Shown piece after piece: positions 1 to 5,723 of a DNA stretch of 18,243 bases. This DNA comes from Bacteroidota bacterium (GTDB lineage Bacteria > Bacteroidota > Bacteroidia > Flavobacteriales > Weeksellaceae). The stretch's first letter is position 1, and each line of letters opens with the position of its first letter. The position numbers and the translations under genes are program-made. The notes beneath the pieces are model-generated. The model saw only the letters and a list, made by a program, of their open reading frames with translations. It made no database searches and was not told where the DNA came from. The stretch spans positions 1-18,243 of the forward strand of contig JAEZWE010000038.1 of NCBI GenBank assembly GCA_023420435.1. The letters are read 5' to 3'.

Positions 1-1
1 C

Positions 2-796
2 GTTTATATGACGCAGGATTTGGGAACTGCGGTGGAACGTTTCAAAGATAATGACATTCAAAAATTAATTTATACCGTTGGAAATGAACAAGATTACCAC
101 TTTCAGGTTTTATTCGAAATTTTGAAAAAATTAGGTTATTCTTGGGCTAATCAACTGTATCATTTGTCCTACGGAATGGTAGAGCTTCCTGAAGGAAAAA
201 TGAAATCCCGTGAAGGAACAGTGGTTGACGCTGATGATTTGATGCAGGAAATGTACGAAATAGCAAAATCCAAAGCTCAAGAACTCGGGAAATTGGAAAA
301 CCTTTCAGATGAAGAAAAAGAAATCTCTTATGAAACAGTTGGTATGGGCGCTTTGAAATATTTCATGCTGAAAGTAGATCCCAAGAAAAAAATGTTGTTT
401 AATCCTGCGGAAAGTATCGATTTTAATGGAAATACCGGACCTTTTATACAATATACTTATGCCCGTATTCAATCTTTATTGTCCAAAGCAGCACTTCAAA
501 AAAATGAGATTTCTGATGAGGTTGAATTAAATGAATTCGAAAAAGAATTGATTATTTTGTTGAGTAATTACAAAGAAGTGATTCAAAAATCCGCAGAAAC
601 ATTGAGTCCGGCTCATGTAGCGAATTACGTTTACGAAGTGGTGAAATCTTACAATTCCTTTTATCAAAACAATCCTATTTTGAATAACGAAAATGAAAAT
701 GTGAAAAATTTCCGACTGCAAATCTCTGATTTAACGGCACAAACCATCAAAAAATCCTTATCACTTTTAGGAATTGGAACGGTAAACCGAATGTAA
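2..796 (+). CDS. argS: Arginyl-tRNA synthetase, C-terminal part (5' truncated by window edge)
   Basis: Class I aminoacyl-tRNA synthetase that charges tRNA-Arg in the cytoplasm. The reading frame is open from base 2, so the gene begins outside the window; the ATG at 8 is internal (the frame reads VYMTQDLGTAVERF, typical ArgS core). The KMSKS-equivalent loop appears as MKSREGTVVDADDLM. It is followed by the helical DALR anticodon-binding domain (FIQYTYARIQSLL onward) and the characteristic C-terminus ending GIGTVNRM. The last 264 or so residues are present and intact. A strong intrinsic terminator follows the stop at once, so argS ends its transcription unit here. Identification rests on family motifs seen directly; the missing N-terminus (HIGH motif) cannot be checked. 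Confidence 0.97.
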   Translation, partial: VYMTQDLGTAVERFKDNDIQKLIYTVGNEQDYHFQVLFEILKKLGYSWANQLYHLSYGMVELPEGKMKSREGTVVDADDLMQEMYEIAKSKAQELGKLENLSDEEKEISYETVGMGALKYFMLKVDPKKKMLFNPAESIDFNGNTGPFIQYTYARIQSLLSKAALQKNEISDEVELNEFEKELIILLSNYKEVIQKSAETLSPAHVANYVYEVVKSYNSFYQNNPILNNENENVKNFRLQISDLTAQTIKKSLSLLGIGTVNRM

Positions 797-804
797 TTTA
801 TAAT

Positions 805-834
805 AAAAACCGCTTTTCTAAAAGCGGTTTTTTT
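805..834 (+). terminator. Intrinsic terminator of argS
   Basis: A perfect 13-bp inverted repeat (arms AAAAACCGCTTTT and AAAAGCGGTTTTT, 805-817 and 820-832) with a minimal two-base loop runs directly into a T tract, 9 bases after the argS stop. This is a textbook rho-independent terminator on the plus strand. Confidence 0.93.
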
Positions 835-841
835 GGAAAAT

Positions 842-869
842 AAAAAAACCTTCTGAAATACAGAAGGTT
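842..869 (-). terminator. Intrinsic terminator of tRNA-Gln
   Basis: A 9-bp perfect hairpin (847-855 with 861-869, loop of five) is followed on the minus strand by a run of T (complement of the A run at 842-848). It lies 7 bases beyond the 3' end of the tRNA and faces the argS terminator, so the two convergent units are insulated from each other. Confidence 0.85.
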
Positions 870-876
870 AAAATTG

Positions 877-947
877 TAGACCCACAGGGATTCGAACCCC
901 AGATGACTGAACCAAAATCAGTAGTGTTACCGCTACACCATGGGTCT
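877..947 (-). tRNA. tRNA-Gln (anticodon TTG)
   Basis: Read on the minus strand, a full cloverleaf can be folded by eye. The acceptor arm is AGACCCA paired with TGGGTCT, the D-stem is GTGT/ACAC, the anticodon stem is ACTGA/TCAGT with loop TTTTGGT (anticodon TTG), and the T-loop is TTCGAAT. Discriminator base A is at 877. CCA is not encoded (the next bases read CAA), so it must be added post-transcriptionally. The anticodon reads the glutamine codons CAA and, by wobble, CAG. It has its own promoter and terminator and is a single-gene unit. Confidence 0.95.
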
Positions 948-964
948 GTCCTTTTTTAGTGGTG

Positions 965-994
965 CAAATTTATAATAATTTTCTTTAACCACAA
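965..994 (-). promoter_or_regulatory. Promoter of tRNA-Gln (Bacteroidota-type -33/-7)
   Basis: On the minus strand TTG (994-992) is followed after exactly 19 bases by TAAATTTG (972-965). This matches the Bacteroidota housekeeping consensus TTTG-N19-TANNTTTG (here CTTG in place of TTTG). The -7 box ends 17 bases before the mature tRNA 5' end, leaving room for a short leader removed by RNase P. It is the best promoter match in the window. Confidence 0.8.
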
Positions 995-999
995 GTGTT

Positions 1000-1030
1000 T
1001 TTGAAATAAAATTTTATAATTTTACTTAAA
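1000..1030 (+). promoter_or_regulatory. Possible menE promoter
   Basis: TTTG at 1000-1003 is followed after 19 bases by TACTTAAA (1023-1030), a weak version of TANNTTTG that keeps only the TA and one T. A start site near 1037 would give a leader of only a few bases before the menE ATG at 1043. It stands back-to-back with the tRNA-Gln promoter, with the two -33 elements only a few bases apart. Spacing and the -33 element support it; the poor -7 element does not. Confidence 0.4.
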
Positions 1031-1042
1031 ATCAAACTAACC

Positions 1043-2086
1043 ATGTATATCAACTTCAATCATCCGGAAATTTCAATTGAGATGTCTTTTCTCTCAGAAT
1101 TTGAAAAAAAAGTTTCTGAATTTATATTAGATTTTTTAAATGATGAAAAAACAGTATTCGTACAAACTTCCGGTTCCACAGGAAAACCCAAAATTTATGA
1201 AGTGGACAAACAAAAAATGTTGAATTCCGCAAAAATGACTTGTGATTTTTTGAATTTAAATGAAGAAAATTCTGCCTTACTTTGTCTTCCCATAGAATAT
1301 ATTTCAGGAAAAATGATGGTCGTACGTGCCATCAAACGAAAATTGAATTTAAAAATTATTGAACCCTCATCAAAACCACTTGAAAATTTAGAAGAGAACA
1401 TTGATTTCTGCGCCATGACTCCGCTTCAGGTCGAGAATTCTTTAGAAAAAATTCATTTCATTAAAAAACTCATTATCGGCGGAGGAAGCGTTTCTGAAAC
1501 TTTAAAAACCAAAATTTTTCAAAGTCTTGAATCTCAAATCTCAAATCCCGAATCTCAAATTTTCGAAACTTACGGAATGACCGAAACCCTTTCCCATATT
1601 GCGTTAAAGGAAATTTATCCTAATCCAAAAGACTATTTTCAAATTTTGGATGGGATTTCAATTTCCAAAGATGATAGAGGTTGCTTAATAATTTCTGCTC
1701 CGAAATTAAATGATGAAGAATTGATCACCAATGATTTGGTTGAAATTAAAAATGAAAGAGAATTCCGATTTTTAGGAAGAATTGATCATGTCATTAATTC
1801 CGGAGGCGCAAAAATATTTCCTGAAGAATTGGAGGATTTAATGAAAAAATCAATCTCAAATGAACTTGTTTTTCTCGGAATTCCTGATGAAAAGTTGGGG
1901 CAGAAATTGGTTTTGGTTATTGAAGGGCATGAAGAAGAAAATTTAAAATTTAAAATTCAAAATTTAAAATTTGAAAAGTCTTTTCATCATCCTAAAGAAA
2001 TTATTTTTGTTGAAAAAATTCCAAGAACTCCTAATGGTAAAATTGACAGGCTGAAATTATTAGCAAATCTAACTTCTAACCTCTAA
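1043..2086 (+). CDS. menE: o-Succinylbenzoate-CoA ligase (ANL superfamily)
   Basis: Acyl-CoA synthetase of menaquinone biosynthesis, activating o-succinylbenzoate through an acyl-adenylate to its CoA thioester in the cytoplasm. ANL-family motifs are clear: the phosphate-binding loop SGSTGKPK (residues 43-50), the adenine-side motif YGMTE (177-181), the hinge region FRFLGRIDHVINSGGAKI (about 241-258) and the catalytic C-terminal lysine in PNGKIDR (K333). At 347 residues it is the short MenE form usual in Bacteroidota. The protein carries two 7-residue-period repeats (ESQISNP/ESQIFET near 170, NLKFKIQ/NLKFEKS near 300) that come from heptanucleotide arrays in the DNA, and its stop codon lies inside a third array. 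It is followed after 20 bases by arfB and is probably co-transcribed. MenE is the best fit because of the short length and the SHIALKEI segment; another small ANL ligase is less likely. Confidence 0.9.
   Translation: MYINFNHPEISIEMSFLSEFEKKVSEFILDFLNDEKTVFVQTSGSTGKPKIYEVDKQKMLNSAKMTCDFLNLNEENSALLCLPIEYISGKMMVVRAIKRKLNLKIIEPSSKPLENLEENIDFCAMTPLQVENSLEKIHFIKKLIIGGGSVSETLKTKIFQSLESQISNPESQIFETYGMTETLSHIALKEIYPNPKDYFQILDGISISKDDRGCLIISAPKLNDEELITNDLVEIKNEREFRFLGRIDHVINSGGAKIFPEELEDLMKKSISNELVFLGIPDEKLGQKLVLVIEGHEEENLKFKIQNLKFEKSFHHPKEIIFVEKIPRTPNGKIDRLKLLANLTSNL
1525..1559 (+). repeat. Heptanucleotide tandem array 1 (5 units, in menE)
   Basis: Five consecutive 7-base units: TCTTGAA, TCTCAAA, TCTCAAA, TCCCGAA, TCTCAAA. 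Three are identical and two differ by two bases. Because 3 x 7 = 21, the translated product repeats with a 7-residue period (ESQISNP then ESQIFET), just before the conserved YGMTE motif of MenE. Confidence 0.85.
1941..1975 (+). repeat. Heptanucleotide tandem array 2 (5 units, in menE)
   Basis: Five consecutive 7-base units: ATTTAAA, ATTTAAA, ATTCAAA, ATTTAAA, ATTTGAA. It is the same length and unit number as array 1. It encodes NLKFKIQ/NLKFEKS in the MenE C-terminal domain, ahead of the conserved PKEIIFVEKIPRTPNGKID segment. Confidence 0.85.
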
Positions 2087-2102
2087 TTTCTAACTTCTAA
2101 AA
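2068..2102 (+). repeat. Heptanucleotide tandem array 3 (5 units, menE stop / arfB leader)
   Basis: Five consecutive 7-base units: TCTAACT, TCTAACC, TCTAATT, TCTAACT, TCTAAAA. The menE stop codon (2084-2086) lies in unit 3, and the array ends 4 bases before the arfB ATG. It therefore forms the whole menE-arfB junction. Confidence 0.85.
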
Positions 2103-2106
2103 AAAA

Positions 2107-2499
2107 ATGAAAGATTTCACTATAGAACTCACCTACAAAACTTCCCGAAGCAGTGGAGCAGGAGGACAGAACGTGAACAAAGTGGAAACTTCCGTTACAG
2201 TTTTATGGAATGTTCAAGAAAGTGAGTTTTTTAGAGAGGAAGAGAAGAAATTAATTCAAGAAAAATTAAAAAACCGTATTAATGCTGAAGGAATTTTACA
2301 AGTATCCTCTTCAGAAGCCAGAACCCAAATTCAAAACAGGAAAATTGCAATCGAAAAAATTCTTGATTTGGTGAATAAATCTCTGATCATTCCAAAGAAA
2401 AGAGTGAAAACCAAACCCTCAAAAGCACAAGTTGAAAAGAGAATTCAAACTAAAAAGAAAATCTCAGAAAAAAAAGAAAACCGAAAATTTAGGTATTAA
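2107..2499 (+). CDS. arfB: Alternative ribosome-rescue factor ArfB (peptidyl-tRNA hydrolase, YaeJ type)
   Basis: Releases nascent chains from ribosomes stalled on mRNAs without a stop codon. At 130 residues it matches the single-domain ArfB family. The catalytic GGQ is at residues 19-21 within SGAGGQNVNKVET. The C-terminal quarter is strongly basic (from KKRVKTKPSKAQVEKR to KKENRKFRY), as expected of the tail that enters the empty mRNA channel; this tail separates ArfB from RF1/RF2, which are much longer. The ATG follows an A-rich leader with no Shine-Dalgarno, normal for this phylum. It lies 20 bases downstream of menE, the gap being filled by a heptad array. The functional link with menE is probably only transcriptional. 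Confidence 0.93.
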   Translation: MKDFTIELTYKTSRSSGAGGQNVNKVETSVTVLWNVQESEFFREEEKKLIQEKLKNRINAEGILQVSSSEARTQIQNRKIAIEKILDLVNKSLIIPKKRVKTKPSKAQVEKRIQTKKKISEKKENRKFRY

Positions 2500-2520
2500 T
2501 TTTAAAAAATTGTTTTTCTC

Positions 2521-2528
2521 TATATTTG
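2521..2528 (+). promoter_or_regulatory. Putative -7 element upstream of the OMP gene
   Basis: TATATTTG matches TANNTTTG exactly and lies 18 bases before the ATG at 2547. The nearest TTG (2510-2512) is only 8 bases upstream, too close to serve as the -33 element, so this is a half-promoter call. Confidence 0.4.
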
Positions 2529-2546
2529 TGGACTAATTTTGATTAA

Positions 2547-3194
2547 ATGAAAAAAACACTATTTGCTATTGCTCTTATTTCACTTCCTGTCCTAATGTTT
2601 TCACAAAATAAATTTTTATTTAATCCTTCTGTAGGATTTGCTTGGAGAACCGCAGAAAAGCCATCTGGTTTAACCGCTGCTGAAAACGATTATCTAAAAC
2701 AACTTACAAGTGGATTTCACTTCGATATCGGTGGTTATTATATGATAAAGCAAGATTGGGGAATTGGGCTGAAATTTAATCAATACAGTGCTTCTGCAGA
2801 AGCTACACTTCCAATTGTAATGCCTGATAATTCAGTACAAAATCTTCCTGTAAAAACAGATGATCGAATTACTTTTGTTGGACCTAGTATTTTTGGTGGA
2901 AACTTCAGTTCCGAAACAAAGCATAAATATATTGCTGGAATTTCATTAGGTTATTTATCCTATAACAGTAATACAGAAGGAGTTGAAGTTACAGGTGCAA
3001 ACTTAGGTTTAGTAGCAGATTTAGGTTACCAATACCAAGTTTCTCCAAAATTTTCAGTGGGTCCTCAATTAGGAATTACAGCAGGAACACTTACCAAAAT
3101 TGAAGTAGAAGGTCAAACAATAGAGTTGCCTGAAGATTCCAAAGAAGGTCTTCACAGAGTATCAGTTAGTTTAGGAGCAACAATAAGATTATAA
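2547..3194 (+). CDS. Outer-membrane beta-barrel (porin-like) protein, function unknown
   Basis: A 215-residue exported protein. It starts with a classical signal peptide (MKKTLFAIALISLPVLMFSQ, cleavage probably next to SQ at about residue 19-20). The mature part alternates polar and hydrophobic residues with glycine- and aromatic-rich strands: a GFHFDIGGYYMI strand, a KHKYIAGISLGYLSY strand, a LGLVADLGYQYQVS strand and a final HRVSVSLGATIRL strand. The C-terminal strand pattern resembles the PF13505-type small outer-membrane barrel. No catalytic motif is visible. Its own -7-like element is upstream, and the next gene follows after 16 bases, so the two may share a transcript. The barrel assignment is firm in style; the function is unknown. 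Confidence 0.75.
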   Translation: MKKTLFAIALISLPVLMFSQNKFLFNPSVGFAWRTAEKPSGLTAAENDYLKQLTSGFHFDIGGYYMIKQDWGIGLKFNQYSASAEATLPIVMPDNSVQNLPVKTDDRITFVGPSIFGGNFSSETKHKYIAGISLGYLSYNSNTEGVEVTGANLGLVADLGYQYQVSPKFSVGPQLGITAGTLTKIEVEGQTIELPEDSKEGLHRVSVSLGATIRL

Positions 3195-3210
3195 ATTTAG
3201 AAAATTAGAA

Positions 3211-4185
3211 ATGAACAAACCGATTACAGAATTTATCGAAAAATATTATTTGCATTTCAACGCGGCGGCTTTGGTGGACGCTTCCAAAGGTTATGTTGCG
3301 CATTTGAAAGACGGCGGAAAAATGATGATTACTTTGGCAGGAGCGATGTCAACGGCAGAGTTAGGGAAAATTCTCGCCGAAATGATTCGTCAGGATAAAG
3401 TGGATATTATTTCTTGTACAGGAGCGAATTTAGAGGAAGATTTAATGAATCTCGTGGCGCATTCTCACTACGAAAGAGTTCCGAATTATCGGGATTTGAC
3501 ACCGCAACAAGAATGGGATTTGTTGGAAAGAGGTTTGAACCGAGTTACGGACACTTGTATCCCCGAAGAAGAGGCTTTCCGAAGATTACAAAAACATATT
3601 GTCGATATTTGGAAAGATGCCGAAGCAAAAGGAGAGCGTTATTTTCCGCATGAATTTATGTACAAAATGCTTTTATCAGGCGTTTTGGAGCAGTATTATG
3701 AAATTCCGAAAGAAAATTCTTGGATGTTGGCTGCAGCAGAAAAAAACTTACCGATTGTTGTTCCGGGTTGGGAAGATTCCACGATGGGGAATATTTTCGC
3801 AAGTTATTGCATTAAAGGCGAGTTGAAAGCAACCACAATGAAATCCGGAATTGAATACATGATTTACCTCGCTGATTGGTACACCAAAAATTGCGCAGGA
3901 AAAGGCGTTGGATTTTTCCAAATTGGTGGTGGAATTGCTGGAGATTTCCCGATTTGTGTGGTTCCGATGTTGTATCAAGATATGGAAATGCACGATGTTC
4001 CGTTTTGGTCGTACTTCTGTCAGATTTCAGATTCTACAACTTCTTACGGTTCGTATTCAGGAGCTGTTCCGAACGAAAAAATTACTTGGGGAAAACTGGA
4101 TATCACGACACCGAAATTTATCGTCGAAAGTGATGCAACCATTTGTGCACCACTAATGTTTTCTTATGTTTTGGAGAATTCCTAA
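3211..4185 (+). CDS. Deoxyhypusine synthase-family protein (bacterial type)
   Basis: A 324-residue member of the NAD-dependent deoxyhypusine synthase fold, cytoplasmic. Recognisable family segments are SCTGANLEEDLM (residues 68-79, nucleotide-binding loop), PIVVPGWEDSTMGN (181-194), FFQIGGGIAGDFPI (235-248) and ITWGKLD (291-297). Lys295 in WGKL aligns by motif with the covalent-intermediate lysine of eukaryotic deoxyhypusine synthase (SWGKIR). The KHH that follows GGG in the eukaryotic enzyme is replaced here by AGD. Bacteria lack eIF5A, so the product is presumably a polyamine or other aminobutyl transfer product rather than hypusine; this is inference. By eye the gene is less AT-rich than its neighbours. 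It is followed by a strong terminator. No polyamine gene is next to it in this window. Family call is secure, substrate unknown. Confidence 0.88.
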   Translation: MNKPITEFIEKYYLHFNAAALVDASKGYVAHLKDGGKMMITLAGAMSTAELGKILAEMIRQDKVDIISCTGANLEEDLMNLVAHSHYERVPNYRDLTPQQEWDLLERGLNRVTDTCIPEEEAFRRLQKHIVDIWKDAEAKGERYFPHEFMYKMLLSGVLEQYYEIPKENSWMLAAAEKNLPIVVPGWEDSTMGNIFASYCIKGELKATTMKSGIEYMIYLADWYTKNCAGKGVGFFQIGGGIAGDFPICVVPMLYQDMEMHDVPFWSYFCQISDSTTSYGSYSGAVPNEKITWGKLDITTPKFIVESDATICAPLMFSYVLENS

Positions 4186-4205
4186 AAAAAAATATAGTAT
4201 AAATC

Positions 4206-4246
4206 AAACCTTATGGATTTCCAAAATCTGTAAGGTTTTTTTTATT
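4206..4246 (+). terminator. Intrinsic terminator after the DHS-like gene
   Basis: A 15-bp hairpin (4206-4220 with 4224-4238, loop of three) includes two adjacent G-U wobble pairs in the middle and is followed by a T-rich tract (4236-4243 and beyond). It sits 20 bases after the stop of the deoxyhypusine synthase-like gene and just before the ATL gene. Confidence 0.88.
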
Positions 4247-4259
4247 TTTGAAATAAAAA

Positions 4260-4556
4260 ATGGACGAACTTTTCAAGAAACAAGTTTGGGAAATTTCGAA
4301 ACATATTCCAAAAGGACGAATTTCAACTTATGGAGCGATTGCGAAATCGGTCGGATTTCCTAACCATTCCCGCCAGGTTGGAAAAGCAATGCCTGGTTGT
4401 CCGAAAGATGTTCCGGCACATCGTGTGATTGCAAGTGGAGGAAAATTATCCGTTCCGGAATTTCAAATGCGTTTAGAAAAATAAGGAATTGAGTTCGAGA
4501 ATTTAAGAGTGAAAAACTTTAAGAAATTGTTTTGGAATCCTTTGGAGGAATTATAA
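4260..4556 (+). pseudogene. Alkyltransferase-like (ATL / MGMT-family) gene with in-frame TAA
   Basis: The first 74 codons encode an MGMT-type DNA-binding domain (QVWEISKHIPKGRISTYGAIAKSVG, then NHSRQVGKAMPGCP and VPAHRVIASGG). The alkyl-acceptor cysteine of the MGMT PCHR motif is alanine here (PAHR, A53), so the protein belongs to the non-enzymatic alkyltransferase-like class that binds alkylated guanine and flags it for repair. Translation stops at TAA (4482-4484). The same frame stays open for 23 more codons, ending KNFKKLFWNPLEEL before TAA at 4554-4556, which looks like the normal C-terminal end of this family (about 98 residues in all). A single G-to-T change of GAA to TAA would explain it. 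The truncated 74-residue product retains the HTH and arginine finger and might be partly functional. Sequencing error, nonsense mutation and programmed readthrough cannot be told apart from sequence alone. Confidence 0.8.
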
Positions 4557-4561
4557 AGTAG

Positions 4562-4598
4562 AGAGCGTTGTTAGAGCTTCAAGTTTTAACAACGCTTT
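4562..4598 (+). terminator. Hairpin terminator after the ATL gene
   Basis: A 10-bp perfect inverted repeat (AGCGTTGTTA at 4564-4573, TAACAACGCT at 4587-4596), extendable by a G-T and an A-T pair, is followed by TTTCTTC. It begins 6 bases beyond the full-length end of the ATL gene (4556), which supports that position as the original gene end. The T tract is short, so efficiency is uncertain. Confidence 0.65.
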
Positions 4599-4607
4599 CT
4601 TCATAAA

Positions 4608-4643
4608 CCAAAAATTTCGGCGAAACCAAAGGTTTCGCCGAAA
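4608..4643 (-). terminator. Intrinsic terminator of recA
   Basis: A perfect 13-bp G+C-containing hairpin (4615-4627 with 4631-4643, loop AAA) is followed on the minus strand by a T-rich tract. It sits 30 bases after the recA stop and stands back-to-back with the ATL-gene terminator, separating two convergent genes. Confidence 0.88.
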
Positions 4644-4673
4644 CTAATTTTACTAAAAAAATTGAACAACTAA

Positions 4674-5672
4674 TTATTTGTTACTCAACGCTTCTTTTAT
4701 TTGGCTTTCCAATTCTTCAGAAAGTTCAGGATTGTCTTTTAACAAGTCTTTTACAGCATCTCGACCTTGTCCCAATTTCGTATCTCCATAACTGAACCAA
4801 GAACCGCTTTTCTTCACAATTCCCATATCAACAGCGGTGTCCAAAATTTCTCCCACTTTAGAAACACCTTCTCCATACATAATATCGAATTCCGCTTGTT
4901 TGAAAGGTGGAGCGACTTTGTTTTTCACGATTTTCACTTTCACTCTACTTCCAACTGCTTCGTCTCCGTTTTTAATTGGGGCACTTGCTTTTCTAATGTC
5001 AATTCTTACAGAAGCGTAGAATTTAAGGGCATTTCCACCGGTTGTTGTTTCCGGATTTCCGAACATTACCCCGATTTTTTCTCTTAATTGGTTGATGAAA
5101 ATCACTGTACATTTCGTTCTTGAAATCGTTGCGGTTAATTTTCTCAACGCTTGAGACATCAATCTCGCGTGAAGTCCCATTTTGGAATCTCCCATTTCAC
5201 CTTCAATTTCAGCTTTTGGAGTTAACGCTGCAACCGAGTCAATCACCACAATATCAATTGCTCCAGAACGGATTAAATTGTCCGCAATTTCCAAGGCTTG
5301 TTCTCCATTATCGGGTTGGGAAATGATTAAATCATCTAAATTAATTCCCAATTTTGCAGCATAATGTCTGTCGAAAGCGTGTTCCGCATCAATGAAAGCT
5401 GCAATTCCGCCTTGTTTTTGCGCTTCTGCAATGGCATGCAAAGTTAAGGTCGTTTTTCCGGAAGATTCCGGACCATAAATTTCAATGACTCTACCTTTTG
5501 GATAACCGCCAACTCCGAGTGCAATATCCAAGCCCAGCGAACCGGAAGGTATTACTTCAATAGAACTGTCAATTCCGTCATCTCCAAGCGTCATAACGGT
5601 TCCTTTTCCGTAGGTTTTATCAAGTTTTTCAAGCACCAAAGCCAGCGCTTTTTTCTTATCTTCTGTACTCAT
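4674..5672 (-). CDS. recA: Recombinase RecA
   Basis: Central protein of homologous recombination: forms nucleoprotein filaments on single-stranded DNA and catalyses strand exchange. Length is 332 residues, slightly short of the usual 340-350 because the acidic C-terminal tail is reduced (ends ELESQIKEALSNK). Visible motifs are Walker A GPESSGKT (67-74), Walker B around IDIVVIDSV (139-147), the catalytic E-A-E-H segment FIDAEHAF (93-100), the L1 region EGEMGDSKMGLHARLMSQALRK and the L2 region INQLREKIGVMFGNPETTTGG (194-213). The start gives the family-typical N-terminus MSTEDKKKALALVLEKLDKTYGKG. It has its own -7-like box upstream and a terminator downstream, so it is a monocistronic unit. No LexA-type box was recognised. 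Confidence 0.98.
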   Translation of the reverse strand: MSTEDKKKALALVLEKLDKTYGKGTVMTLGDDGIDSSIEVIPSGSLGLDIALGVGGYPKGRVIEIYGPESSGKTTLTLHAIAEAQKQGGIAAFIDAEHAFDRHYAAKLGINLDDLIISQPDNGEQALEIADNLIRSGAIDIVVIDSVAALTPKAEIEGEMGDSKMGLHARLMSQALRKLTATISRTKCTVIFINQLREKIGVMFGNPETTTGGNALKFYASVRIDIRKASAPIKNGDEAVGSRVKVKIVKNKVAPPFKQAEFDIMYGEGVSKVGEILDTAVDMGIVKKSGSWFSYGDTKLGQGRDAVKDLLKDNPELSEELESQIKEALSNK

Positions 5673-5691
5673 TATTTGTTATATATTTTTT

Positions 5692-5699
5692 CAAAAATA
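5692..5699 (-). promoter_or_regulatory. Putative -7 element of recA
   Basis: On the minus strand TATTTTTG fits TANNTTTG and ends 19 bases before the recA ATG. The closest TTG upstream leaves only a 14-base spacer, shorter than the usual 17-23, so the -33 element is uncertain. Confidence 0.4.
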
Positions 5700-5723
5700 C
5701 GGATTTAAAACTTCAATTAAAAA

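Noticed and set aside
2510..2528. TTG at 2510 with TATATTTG at 2521 as a complete promoter.
   Set aside because: The spacer is 8 bases, far below the 17-23 expected; only the -7 element was kept.
3194..3210. Two near-repeats of TTTAGAA/ATTAGAA just before the DHS-like start, possibly a remnant heptad array.
   Set aside because: Only two units with unequal spacing; indistinguishable from AT-rich leader sequence.
3414..4156. Several plus-strand open frames of 75-85 codons inside the deoxyhypusine synthase-like gene, and one on the minus strand.
   Set aside because: They are shadows of a well-conserved coding frame, with no leader, neighbour spacing or recognisable motif.
4767..5364. Plus-strand open frames of 60-106 codons antisense to recA.
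   Set aside because: recA is unmistakable on the minus strand; the antisense frames show only low-complexity Ser/Phe-rich translations.
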